Part shown: positions 8,601 through 14,658 of the stretch, one piece after another
Layout of the letters: each line of letters opens with the position of its first letter
Position numbering within the stretch: position 1 is the first letter of the stretch
Assembly (NCBI GenBank): GCA_052388135.1
Contig: JBQTIM010000069.1
Span: 1 to 64,000 of the forward strand
Origin: JBQTIM01 sp052388135
GTDB taxonomy: Bacteria > Elusimicrobiota > Elusimicrobia > FEN-1173
DNA: 64,000 nucleotides
Direction: 5' to 3'
Translations under genes and position numbers: made by a program
The notes under the pieces: model-generated
The model's input: only the letters and a program-made list of their open reading frames with translations
The model's database searches: none
What the model was told of the DNA's origin: nothing

Positions 8601-11600
8601 ACTTGAAGGACCTGGAGGAGCAAGGTCAGCGCCAAGCCGAGCTGGCCAGGGACTTGAAGGCTTTGAGGGAACACTTCGAAGAGGAAGGGCGGAAAGCGCG
8701 GCAAGAGAAAGAACAAGCGCGGCAAGAGAAAGAACAAGCGCGGCAAGAGAAGCAGCAGGCGCAGCTAAAGATACAGCGTTACGAAGCCTTAGAGAAGAAA
8801 TACAACAAGTGGAAACGCGAAATGGCGCGCTTGAAGGACAGCGATCCCGCTTACAAGACGAAATACGAATCGCTCATGAAGGAGAGACAAGCGCTCGAGG
8901 ACGAGCTGAAAGCCTTGGAAGGGAAATAAAAGTTTACGACGGCCGGCTGTCCTGGCTCCAGGAGCGCGCGCGCTACCTCACCGAAGACCCCGCCGGCCGC
9001 CGCGTCTACGAAAGCGCCCTCACCCTCACGCCCGACTTCCGGGGCCTCTCCTCGGCCCGCGCCCGCCGGGGAGCCGGCGACGTTTCCCTGGACAATTTCC
9101 CGCTTTCGCCCGACGCTCCCCATCCTCATTCCGCGTTCCAAACGGTCTGGAAGGAATTCGGCCGCCTGGCCGCGGCCGAACGCGGCTCGTTCCTGATTCC
9201 CGAGCGCGGGATATTAAGCGCATTGAAGGATTTCCTGTCCTCTGAAAAAGGGCAAGTCCCGGGGGCTCCACCCCCGGCCCTGGGTGACTTTTCCTTTGCT
9301 CGTCCAAAGGAAAAGTCACCAAAAGGAAAGGACGCCCCCGGCGGCTTGCGCGGGCTGTTTTGGCGGCGGTCCGACACTCCGGCCCCTCAACGGCCCATCG
9401 GGGCCATCGGGTCGGACCTCCCTCTCCGCCAAACCAACCCGCTCAGAGCGCCGCAGGGGGCCCCGGACGTCAACGACGCGTTGCCTGTGGATGGATTTTT
9501 TGCCCGGGCAATGCAAAGCCGCCATGCGGAAGCTTTCCTCAAGGGGGAAGGGAATTTTGCAGGGCGTAACGCTTACATTACAAAAGCATCCGACTTGGAT
9601 GGCGCAGAGACACCGATTCAAATCGCCGACCGGCTAAAGCTCACCAAGAAAGTGGGGGAGAGTATCGAGCTTTCCAGAGATGCCGACACAGTCATAGTTT
9701 TCGGATATGATACGCCGACGCGCGCTCCGCCAGATTTGCGGGTCCCGACTCTCGAGGATGGAAGAAGTTATCCATTCACAACTGGAGGCGCCGCTACGGG
9801 CGGAGGGGCCTCTCAGTGGTTAGTAGGCAATGGATCGGTAATGGATTTGCAAGGAAAGGGATTTCGCGTTAAAGAAGTATATTCTGTCAATGAGAGCGGG
9901 GTGCGATTAGCGTGGAAAACTGTTGCGAATCCAGACGGGACGTACTCGGTGACGGAGAAGGTTTTAACACCACCGAAGAATTCGAAAGCTACAATCAGCT
10001 CCATAAGCTTCTCGAAACGGTTCATCACATCCCTTTCGGAGCTTTTCTCCTCAAATGCAAAAACTGCCAACAGCTCTGGGTTGATGAATCGGCTGGAAAG
10101 TCAGACAGTCCCGTCTACCGCAAGATCAGTCAGGACCAAGCAAGACTTAAGTTTCCAAACATTCCCCTGGGTTCATGAAGCCATTTCCGCAGTAAGCAAT
10201 GCACAAGGCTCCGGGCTGGTTCCCTTTCGAAGCCCGCTTTCTTCGCTCAAATCCTTCGTGGCCCGGGTGTTCCGAAAGACAGCGGGGGAGGAAGGCGGCC
10301 CCGCGGTTCGCTCCACGGGCGGCGCGGACGGGTTAAGCCTTTATCTTCAGGGATTCTCCAAGGAGCTGGGCGAACACCGGGCGCGGTCCGGCGGTTCCTC
10401 CTCCTCTCAAAGCCTTTCCACCGTTCTCGAGGATTTCGGCCGGCGCTTGGAAGACCTCACCACATCCGAAAGCGCCCCCGCCCGCCCCCGCAGCGACCTT
10501 ACGGACCCGAAAAGCCTGGAACTCTATTTAAAAGGTTTCGCCAGCGACATTGAAAAACTAACCAGCGACCAGCAGGGCAAGGCCATGATCCCCGGCGACG
10601 GACCCATGGACGCGCTCAACGCCTACCTGGCGCGGGCTTTCCGGAAAACGGACATGGGCGAAGGCCCCGCCGCGCCGGGCCTTTCCGCATCCTACCTCGG
10701 GCAAACGCAGTTTCCGCCTTCCGCCGCTCCCTCTTCGCGTTTCGACCGCTCGTCCAACGGATTCATGACCCACAAAGTCCCTCTGCAGGAGGGCAACCTG
10801 GAAGTGGTCTTGGTGCCGTCCAAATCCGCCTACTCGCCGCTCAGGTCCGACGCCGCGCCCGACGCCTGGGACGCGCCGCCCGTTCCCGGCCGCGACACCT
10901 CTTTCCGGCTGGAAGTGAAGCACGGCCCCGACGGCGACGAGATCGTCCTTTCCCGCCCCGGCAAAGGCCTGGCCAGCCTTGAAGACGCCGGTATCGGCCG
11001 GCCCGTGGGACCCGGCCGCATCCGCGTCCAATCCCGCCTGGAGGCCTTCGAGCTCATCCGAAAACAGGAAAGCCTGTCCAAAAACCAACTGAACGGCCTC
11101 CTGGCCGACCTCAGCCGCGAGCTGGAAGCTTTGGCCAAGAATGAAGAAGGCAAGCTCGGCGCCGGACCGGACCGATCGAAACCCGGTTTGTTGAATAATG
11201 AGAGCGGCCGCTTATCCACGGACATGCTTTTGGCGCCGGTCTTGGCTCCCTGGAAGGCCGCGAAAAAGATTTTTTGGAAGAGCGGAGAGGCCCTGGAGAG
11301 ATGGCTTCCGGAAACATGGCGCGCGGCGGCGGCGGAACGGCGCGTCGGAGCCCAGCTGGACGCCTTGGTGGATTTCCGGCTGGATCTGGAAAAAGGAGGG
11401 ATGGGTTTTGAGGAAATCGTATCGCGCTATCATGAAATTGCTGGGAGCCGACTCGCTTTGGACGGCGGAGCGGATGGCGGAGCTCTATCGGGACGACTAC
11501 GAGGCGGGTCTTCGCCGGTGGAGGCAACTGGGCCGCGTGGCGGAAGAATATCACGTTGGCTGGCTCAACTATCGGAAGCGATTGGAGCGCGAAGACGAAA

Positions 11601-12708
11601 AGGACCGGGAGAAAATCAGGGTGTTCTGGGAGAAGGCCCGGGAGTTGCAGAAAGGATTTCAGGATATAGAACGGAGGGGCGCGCTGAAAGAGCAGCAGGG
11701 CGAGCTCTTAATGAAGCGATACCAAGAGTGGCAGTCCAATACCAACGCGTTGTCCAAGAGCGATCCCGATTACGAGGCCAAAAAGCGGATGTTGGAGGAA
11801 GAGCTCCGAGCGATCGAGCGGGAAATCACCCGGCTGGAGCAGGAGGACAAGCGGCCGCGGATGCCGCCGCCCCCGTCTACATAGGGAAACTTTCTTCCTG
11901 GCTGGAAAAACAGCGGTCCGGCGCCGCTCTCGCCCCCGGCTTGGCGGCGGAACTGCGGGCCATGAAAGGCCAAGGCCGCCACGCGGAAGTTTTCCAGCGC
12001 GTCATGGCCGACGTGGTGGAGGACACCGGCTTAAAAATCATGATCCCCGAGCCCGACGCCCGCGGCTTGGCCAACCTGGCCGCCGGCGCCGCGGCCAAAC
12101 CCGAATGGATGAAGGCCAAGTCCGACCCGCAAACGCGCTACGTCCTCTGGGATGACGCCAAGGCCCGGCATGGCGAAGCCTATTTGAAAGAGCACGGCAG
12201 CCGGCCCGTGGAGGTGGAAGTGGAGGGCGGACGCCGGATCCAGGCCGCCTCCGATGCCTGGGGCCGCCCCTTGTCCAAGGACGTGGATCCCACCATGGTG
12301 GAAGGCGCGGGCGTCGTGTTCCGCGATCCCGCGAAGATGGGCTATTCCACCCGCATCGCCAACGAAGCCCTGCAATGGGCCAACGCCAAACTGAAAGAGC
12401 TCGGCTACGGCGAGGTCTTTCCCCACGGCCCCGCCAATCAATTTTCCAGAGCCCAGTCGCTGGCATACCCTCAGATCGCCTACGAGTTGACGCCCGAAGG
12501 CGCTCTCCGCCGCTACCGCATTTCCGACGAGCGGCAAGCCCAGGCTTTCTTCCACAAAGCCCGCCAGCCCGGCAGCCCCGCCTGGAATTGGCCCTCGGAC
12601 CTGTCCGTCCACGCCCGCGAGGCCCTTCCGTCTATCCCCGCGGATTTCGAGAAGGCCGGCCGGCACACAGGCCGCACGTATCCTCCGCGGGCCGACGCAG
12701 GGAATTAG
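5605..12708 (+). CDS. Giant multi-module polymorphic-toxin-like protein, ExoY/edema-factor-like C-terminus
   Basis: A 2367-residue frame from TTG 5605; GTG 5647 is an alternative, and neither has a good ribosome site. It may be the downstream half of a once longer protein, since frame 1 is also open from 5317. Residues 1-290 are beta-rich; 290-900 look like a pre-toxin region with hydrophobic helices. Around 930-1110 and 1945-2090 the DNA encodes coiled-coil proteins in frame 2. About 1220-1290 is translated from a structured repeat. Residues 1300-1450 form an unassigned toxin-like module (GRNAYIT, GGGASQWL). Residues 1540-1840 contain helical repeats such as LELYLKGFASDIEKL. The C-terminus has PLSKDVD (Asp 2226 and 2228) and LKELGYGEVFPHGPANQ (His 2274), matching the Asp pair and HGPE-type motif of edema factor/ExoY cyclases, although the acidic residue of HGPE is Ala. 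Much of this frame may not be one functional protein. Confidence 0.5.
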   Translation: MAGTAKVFGRIASAVGNFFGRLFGRPAGVEAKPETIPAGVSPRESLSAPARTLTAEASRPVYADGRVYDQGRFSWDGEAWRLEGRGRALESGFNGIRAEDGGRLPVIVESSPQGIQAMGMDWEALEGRRLLVEKPTRLPGAGTVFAGSFDVKNGGFQFHEGSLYRSEGELHARFVTKQNGELAHFPARLEGDSFSLILTETKLSTGQTVAFAGSPLTGRIQDGRASLNAGPAAARVNLSDKFGRKAQGEVQVWLAEDGLKMRGLVSGQTSIPVSLVSGSPQAADSAAAGAAPSDLPAGRYRVMAEKAGHYFLEGEVAVAETGLAPFSVDTLFQMARGVGYRMGGVEFRQDDALPNQFFKLTRRVGIRAPEGGRMKDLSTGHETIFGPANEPLFFIKPDENGKKTVRSVQGQVLPAGVQTNARGEKELDVMLGPARLQVLLETQDDKTSYVSDSRWHAAGDTTAAHDGVNAAVGAMTFDVGRARKAAASLWNRAAEARAQGLSWKETADSLWQETKAGARQIWNEDMAGLRRTQRLAGLYLMRNGIGLFKAGVNFFGTKSIPYFQPVPVNLLRHVRLKGSSESVVDKAETFLGAVLHEADKKYVAARDQGNEEVGFYSLAERRGQFTAPQMLARGVGLGAEQLGQGFLTSFFGEALEEYRGMNLDEAVLKEINIGWGGMKELAKGAFTNSYKQAPTVVEATRQVTTSVGAIGLMAVVPGRGLARGYRAASRVTGIRRVASGLKTMAADSVLGAVDMVLPLPIGVDAGDMVRGVAGEYRAGRVRESLGLGTKDNIQVLTRDGRYVYLRVMGDDGASLPSLARLENLAQRAAEKNFVLDLEIAGGESVARQLEARPEYMAALSREGLARVGDYTNGLKSGAVNLRSAAVAEEMRFRSLSLKKETQFRLVDSELAAGRAREAKLKSLESQGNVRQTGAYLAEAKRNLSGWKRWKVGLAELRWRRAERSLQNLERRAQRIEGSLSDHARDGGHPQGAGVAPRTGLEGPGGARSAPSRAGQGLEGFEGTLRRGRAESAARERTSAARERTSAAREAAGAAKDTALRSLREEIQQVETRNGALEGQRSRLQDEIRIAHEGETSARGRAESLGREIKVYDGRLSWLQERARYLTEDPAGRRVYESALTLTPDFRGLSSARARRGAGDVSLDNFPLSPDAPHPHSAFQTVWKEFGRLAAAERGSFLIPERGILSALKDFLSSEKGQVPGAPPPALGDFSFARPKEKSPKGKDAPGGLRGLFWRRSDTPAPQRPIGAIGSDLPLRQTNPLRAPQGAPDVNDALPVDGFFARAMQSRHAEAFLKGEGNFAGRNAYITKASDLDGAETPIQIADRLKLTKKVGESIELSRDADTVIVFGYDTPTRAPPDLRVPTLEDGRSYPFTTGGAATGGGASQWLVGNGSVMDLQGKGFRVKEVYSVNESGVRLAWKTVANPDGTYSVTEKVLTPPKNSKATISSISFSKRFITSLSELFSSNAKTANSSGLMNRLESQTVPSTARSVRTKQDLSFQTFPWVHEAISAVSNAQGSGLVPFRSPLSSLKSFVARVFRKTAGEEGGPAVRSTGGADGLSLYLQGFSKELGEHRARSGGSSSSQSLSTVLEDFGRRLEDLTTSESAPARPRSDLTDPKSLELYLKGFASDIEKLTSDQQGKAMIPGDGPMDALNAYLARAFRKTDMGEGPAAPGLSASYLGQTQFPPSAAPSSRFDRSSNGFMTHKVPLQEGNLEVVLVPSKSAYSPLRSDAAPDAWDAPPVPGRDTSFRLEVKHGPDGDEIVLSRPGKGLASLEDAGIGRPVGPGRIRVQSRLEAFELIRKQESLSKNQLNGLLADLSRELEALAKNEEGKLGAGPDRSKPGLLNNESGRLSTDMLLAPVLAPWKAAKKIFWKSGEALERWLPETWRAAAAERRVGAQLDALVDFRLDLEKGGMGFEEIVSRYHEIAGSRLALDGGADGGALSGRLRGGSSPVEATGPRGGRISRWLAQLSEAIGARRRKGPGENQGVLGEGPGVAERISGYRTEGRAERAAGRALNEAIPRVAVQYQRVVQERSRLRGQKADVGGRAPSDRAGNHPAGAGGQAAADAAAPVYIGKLSSWLEKQRSGAALAPGLAAELRAMKGQGRHAEVFQRVMADVVEDTGLKIMIPEPDARGLANLAAGAAAKPEWMKAKSDPQTRYVLWDDAKARHGEAYLKEHGSRPVEVEVEGGRRIQAASDAWGRPLSKDVDPTMVEGAGVVFRDPAKMGYSTRIANEALQWANAKLKELGYGEVFPHGPANQFSRAQSLAYPQIAYELTPEGALRRYRISDERQAQAFFHKARQPGSPAWNWPSDLSVHAREALPSIPADFEKAGRHTGRTYPPRADAGN
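8402..8929 (+). CDS. Coiled-coil protein embedded in the giant gene (paralogue of 11432-11884)
   Basis: GTG 8402 opens a 175-residue frame-2 protein with GAGGC about nine bases upstream. Apart from a Gly/Ser-rich N-terminus it is a long charged coiled coil, including three heptads ARQEKEQ, ARQEKEQ and ARQEKQQ encoded by a 21-nt tandem repeat at 8696-8758. Its C-terminus (DSDPAYKTKYESLMKERQAL) matches that of the 11432-11884 product (KSDPDYEAKKRMLEEELRAI), so frame 2 is the conserved phase here. Where this gene stops, frame 1 resumes with a VYxGxLSxWL motif, as it also does after the paralogue. Function is unknown; a cassette partner of the flanking toxin-like modules is one possibility. Confidence 0.62.
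   Translation: MPIWRKLKEIFRGGSGGKSGSPSSGGVEPSEAYRILSDARKELKEAYQITQETAAIHRERELRLAQDLKDLEEQGQRQAELARDLKALREHFEEEGRKARQEKEQARQEKEQARQEKQQAQLKIQRYEALEKKYNKWKREMARLKDSDPAYKTKYESLMKERQALEDELKALEGK
9259..9475. repeat. Structured dispersed repeat, copy 1 (inside the giant ORF)
   Basis: A multi-hairpin element shared with 34211-34422. Hairpin I pairs CCGGGGG (9259-9265) with CCCCCGG (9271-9277) around loop CTCCA. Hairpin II is a perfect 16-bp stem, 9283-9298 with 9305-9320, loop CTCGTC. Domain III has TTTGGCGG (9359-9366) pairing with CCGCCAAA (9426-9433), GTCCGAC (9369-9375) with GTCGGAC (9411-9417), and GGCCCC (9381-9386) with GGGGCC (9400-9405). Relative to copy 2 the loops are nearly constant while stems differ with pairing kept. 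The giant frame reads straight through it. Confidence 0.85.
9912..10178 (+). CDS. Small CxxC protein in frame 3, candidate immunity protein
   Basis: This frame-3 ORF crosses the giant gene just behind the toxin-like module ending near 9960. Its first 20 residues look like out-of-frame translation. The rest looks genuine: ESYNQLHKLLETVHHIPFGA, then KCKNCQQLW with a CxxC pair, then VYRKISQDQARLKFPNIPL. Local GC content is lower than in neighbouring housekeeping genes, as is common for acquired toxin cassettes. GTG 9912 is the only start in the frame after the preceding stop (TGA 9891), and no convincing ribosome site is seen. It could be a cognate immunity gene or a remnant that lost its start. 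No family is recognised. Confidence 0.45.
   Translation: MENCCESRRDVLGDGEGFNTTEEFESYNQLHKLLETVHHIPFGAFLLKCKNCQQLWVDESAGKSDSPVYRKISQDQARLKFPNIPLGS
11432..11884 (+). CDS. Coiled-coil protein embedded in the giant gene, second copy
   Basis: Frame 2 is open from 11198, but its first part is Arg/Trp/Pro-rich shadow translation. The plausible start is ATG 11432 (MKLLGADSLWTAERMAELYR), giving about 150 residues. The protein is helical and strongly charged, with coiled-coil segments such as KRMLEEELRAIEREITRLEQ. Its C-terminal half aligns with the product of 8402-8929. After its TAG the giant frame resumes with VYIGKLSSWLEK, the counterpart of VYDGRLSWLQER after the first copy. This shared junction suggests that coiled-coil gene plus following module form a duplicated cassette. 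Start choice is uncertain because the ribosome site is weak (GAGGAA about 15 bases upstream). Confidence 0.55.
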   Translation: MKLLGADSLWTAERMAELYRDDYEAGLRRWRQLGRVAEEYHVGWLNYRKRLEREDEKDREKIRVFWEKARELQKGFQDIERRGALKEQQGELLMKRYQEWQSNTNALSKSDPDYEAKKRMLEEELRAIEREITRLEQEDKRPRMPPPPST

Positions 12709-12748
12709 CCGAAGGCGTCCATCCCAAGCCCGCAACACTCCGAAGTCT

Positions 12749-14545
12749 ATGCGAACTCAGGTTCCGCCCCACAGCCCACCCAATGATCTGAATCCGCCGC
12801 CCCCCCGAATGGAAGCCGCGCCCGCCGATGCCGCGTTCACGGGCCGTACTTTGGCCGCTTTGGGCGCGGCCGGCGTTGTGTACACCCTGGCGCCCTGGAC
12901 TTTGGCGGGGGCGTCCTTCCACTGGGGCGGCCTGGCGGTCTCGTTGCGTTCGCTGGGGAACGCCACGGCGGCCTTGCTCATCCTGGCAGGGGCGTCTCTT
13001 CTCGCCTCCGGCCGCCTTCGCCGCGCCGTCCTGAACGTTGCGGCGATTATAGACCGCCTGCCGTCCAAGAATCAAAACGCGCTCACGGCGGCGGCTTGCC
13101 TGGCTTATGCCGCGGCGGCCATCAGCCACAAGCTTTACGCTCAGCACACTTTGGCGACCCACGCCCTGGACCTGGGCTTTTTTTCCAACATTTGCTGGAA
13201 CACCGCTTTCTCCGATGGCGCGCCGGAGGCCTGGTTCTACTCTTCCTTCATCGAGCGAAACTTCATGGGCGTCCACGTCAATTGGATATTGTGGCCCCTG
13301 TCGTTCTTCTACCGATGGGGTGGAGACGCCCGGGTGCTTCTGGCCGCCCAAGTGCTGTTCACGGCGGCCGCGTTCCCGTTCCTGCTGGCCGCGGTGCGCC
13401 GCTTGACAGGCAGTTATTCCGCCGGCTTCCTGGCCTGCGTGATGATGGCGTGCTCCCCCTATATAGGACACACGGTCGCCAACGATTTCCATCCCGATCA
13501 ATGGCAGTTGCCTTGCTTGATGGCCGCCCTTTGGGCCATGCTGCGAGGGTCGCGAAAGATGGTTCTCCTGTTCGGCGCCTTGGCTCTTCTGGCCAAGGAA
13601 GACGTCTCCTTCGTGCTGGCCGGGTTTGGAATATTTCTGGCCCTAAAGCCGGGCTGGCGAGGCACGGGAGCGGCCCTCTTCGCCCTGGCCGCGGCCGCCT
13701 TCGCCTTCCACACGCAGGTTTTCATTCCCCGCTTTCTGGAAGAGGGCGTCGAATCCCTTTTGTTCGCCCGATATCCCCTTTTGGGAGACAGCTATTCCGA
13801 GATGGTTCGCAATATTTATTCAGCGCCGGAGGTTTATTGGGAAGCCGTGATATACGATCCGCTCAAATTCTGGCGGTGGGCCTCCATGTGGCTGCCCACG
13901 GCCGGCCTGGGGTTTCTCAGTCCGTCTTTCCTGATTCCGCCGGCCGTAAGCGCTGCCCCGCATCTGATGTCCCAGGCCGGCGCGCAACTGGAATTCAGGG
14001 ACATCTACTCCTTGCCCAGCCAACCGTTCGTGTTCATGGGCGCCGCCTTCGGCCTGCGAAAGCTGATGCGGCGAAACGCCCTGGCCGGCCGGGAAGCGCT
14101 TTTGGCGGGAGTCTGTTTGATCGTCGCCGGCATAGGCGTGGTAAAATCCCCCCGGTTCTACCGCCCAAGGCTCGCAAGCCGGGCGGAAGCGTTCCATAGG
14201 ATGAAGGCTCTGGTCCCTCCCGACGCCTCGGTGGCCGCCCAGCAGAACTTGGTCCCCCATTTTGACGCTCGCCGTTACGTGCAAATTTTCCCCATCGGCC
14301 TGCTTCTGGATGACATGACGAGCCGCTACAGGACGAACCCCGCCTATATCGCCGCGGACAGGGCGGAAAATTCCCTGCCGTTCAGCGCGGAGCAAAGGGA
14401 CGCCGCCATCCGCTCCGCCGAGACCGACCCCCATTACGAAAAAATCTTCGATGAAAAAGACTTCGTCCTCCTCCGCCGCCGCGTTTCGGAAGAGCCCAAC
14501 TGGACTGCGGTGCCTTTGAAGAGACATCCGACGGCAATTAAATGA
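12749..14545 (+). CDS. DUF2079 family polytopic membrane protein
   Basis: The 598-residue product has about a dozen hydrophobic segments after a Pro-rich N-terminus. It carries hallmarks of the DUF2079 predicted membrane proteins: an early loop HALDLGFFSNICWNTAFS, then NDFHPDQWQLPCLMAALWAM and LLAKEDVSFVLAGFGIFL. The family is distantly like GT-C glycosyltransferases with a catalytic-type acidic residue in the first loop, but no substrate is established. It begins 40 bases after the giant toxin gene. ATG 12749 has no clear ribosome site, and ATG 12809 is an alternative that removes the Pro-rich leader. A soluble C-terminal tail of about 130 residues follows the last membrane segment. Confidence 0.8.
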   Translation: MRTQVPPHSPPNDLNPPPPRMEAAPADAAFTGRTLAALGAAGVVYTLAPWTLAGASFHWGGLAVSLRSLGNATAALLILAGASLLASGRLRRAVLNVAAIIDRLPSKNQNALTAAACLAYAAAAISHKLYAQHTLATHALDLGFFSNICWNTAFSDGAPEAWFYSSFIERNFMGVHVNWILWPLSFFYRWGGDARVLLAAQVLFTAAAFPFLLAAVRRLTGSYSAGFLACVMMACSPYIGHTVANDFHPDQWQLPCLMAALWAMLRGSRKMVLLFGALALLAKEDVSFVLAGFGIFLALKPGWRGTGAALFALAAAAFAFHTQVFIPRFLEEGVESLLFARYPLLGDSYSEMVRNIYSAPEVYWEAVIYDPLKFWRWASMWLPTAGLGFLSPSFLIPPAVSAAPHLMSQAGAQLEFRDIYSLPSQPFVFMGAAFGLRKLMRRNALAGREALLAGVCLIVAGIGVVKSPRFYRPRLASRAEAFHRMKALVPPDASVAAQQNLVPHFDARRYVQIFPIGLLLDDMTSRYRTNPAYIAADRAENSLPFSAEQRDAAIRSAETDPHYEKIFDEKDFVLLRRRVSEEPNWTAVPLKRHPTAIK

Positions 14546-14629
14546 TAAGGCCGCTTTGCGCCTTATGAAGTATGATCTGACGACCCGGCTGTAATGGGCG
14601 GACTTCTTTTTAAGCCCAGGCGACAGCCG
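14545..14629 (+). promoter_or_regulatory. Two hairpins between the DUF2079 gene and the collar gene
   Basis: ATAAGGC (14545-14551) pairs with GCCTTAT (14560-14566), a possible weak terminator without a T-run. A second structure pairs CGGCTGT (14586-14592) with ACAGCCG (14623-14629), enclosing GGGC (14596-14599) with GCCC (14614-14617) and a loop containing TTCTTTTTAA. It lies 30 nt before the collar-gene start and could act on its mRNA. I could not match it to a riboswitch class. Confidence 0.4.
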
Positions 14630-14658
14630 AAAATTCGACCGTGCATGAGGGATGCGCC

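Noticed and set aside
8696..8758. 21-nt tandem repeat as a microsatellite or CRISPR-like array
   Set aside because: Three abutting units encode coiled-coil heptads ARQEKEQ in the embedded gene; there are no spacers.
14586..14629. Known riboswitch upstream of the collar gene
   Set aside because: It lacks the conserved cores of c-di-GMP, cobalamin, TPP or preQ1 classes, so it is listed only as an unclassified stem.
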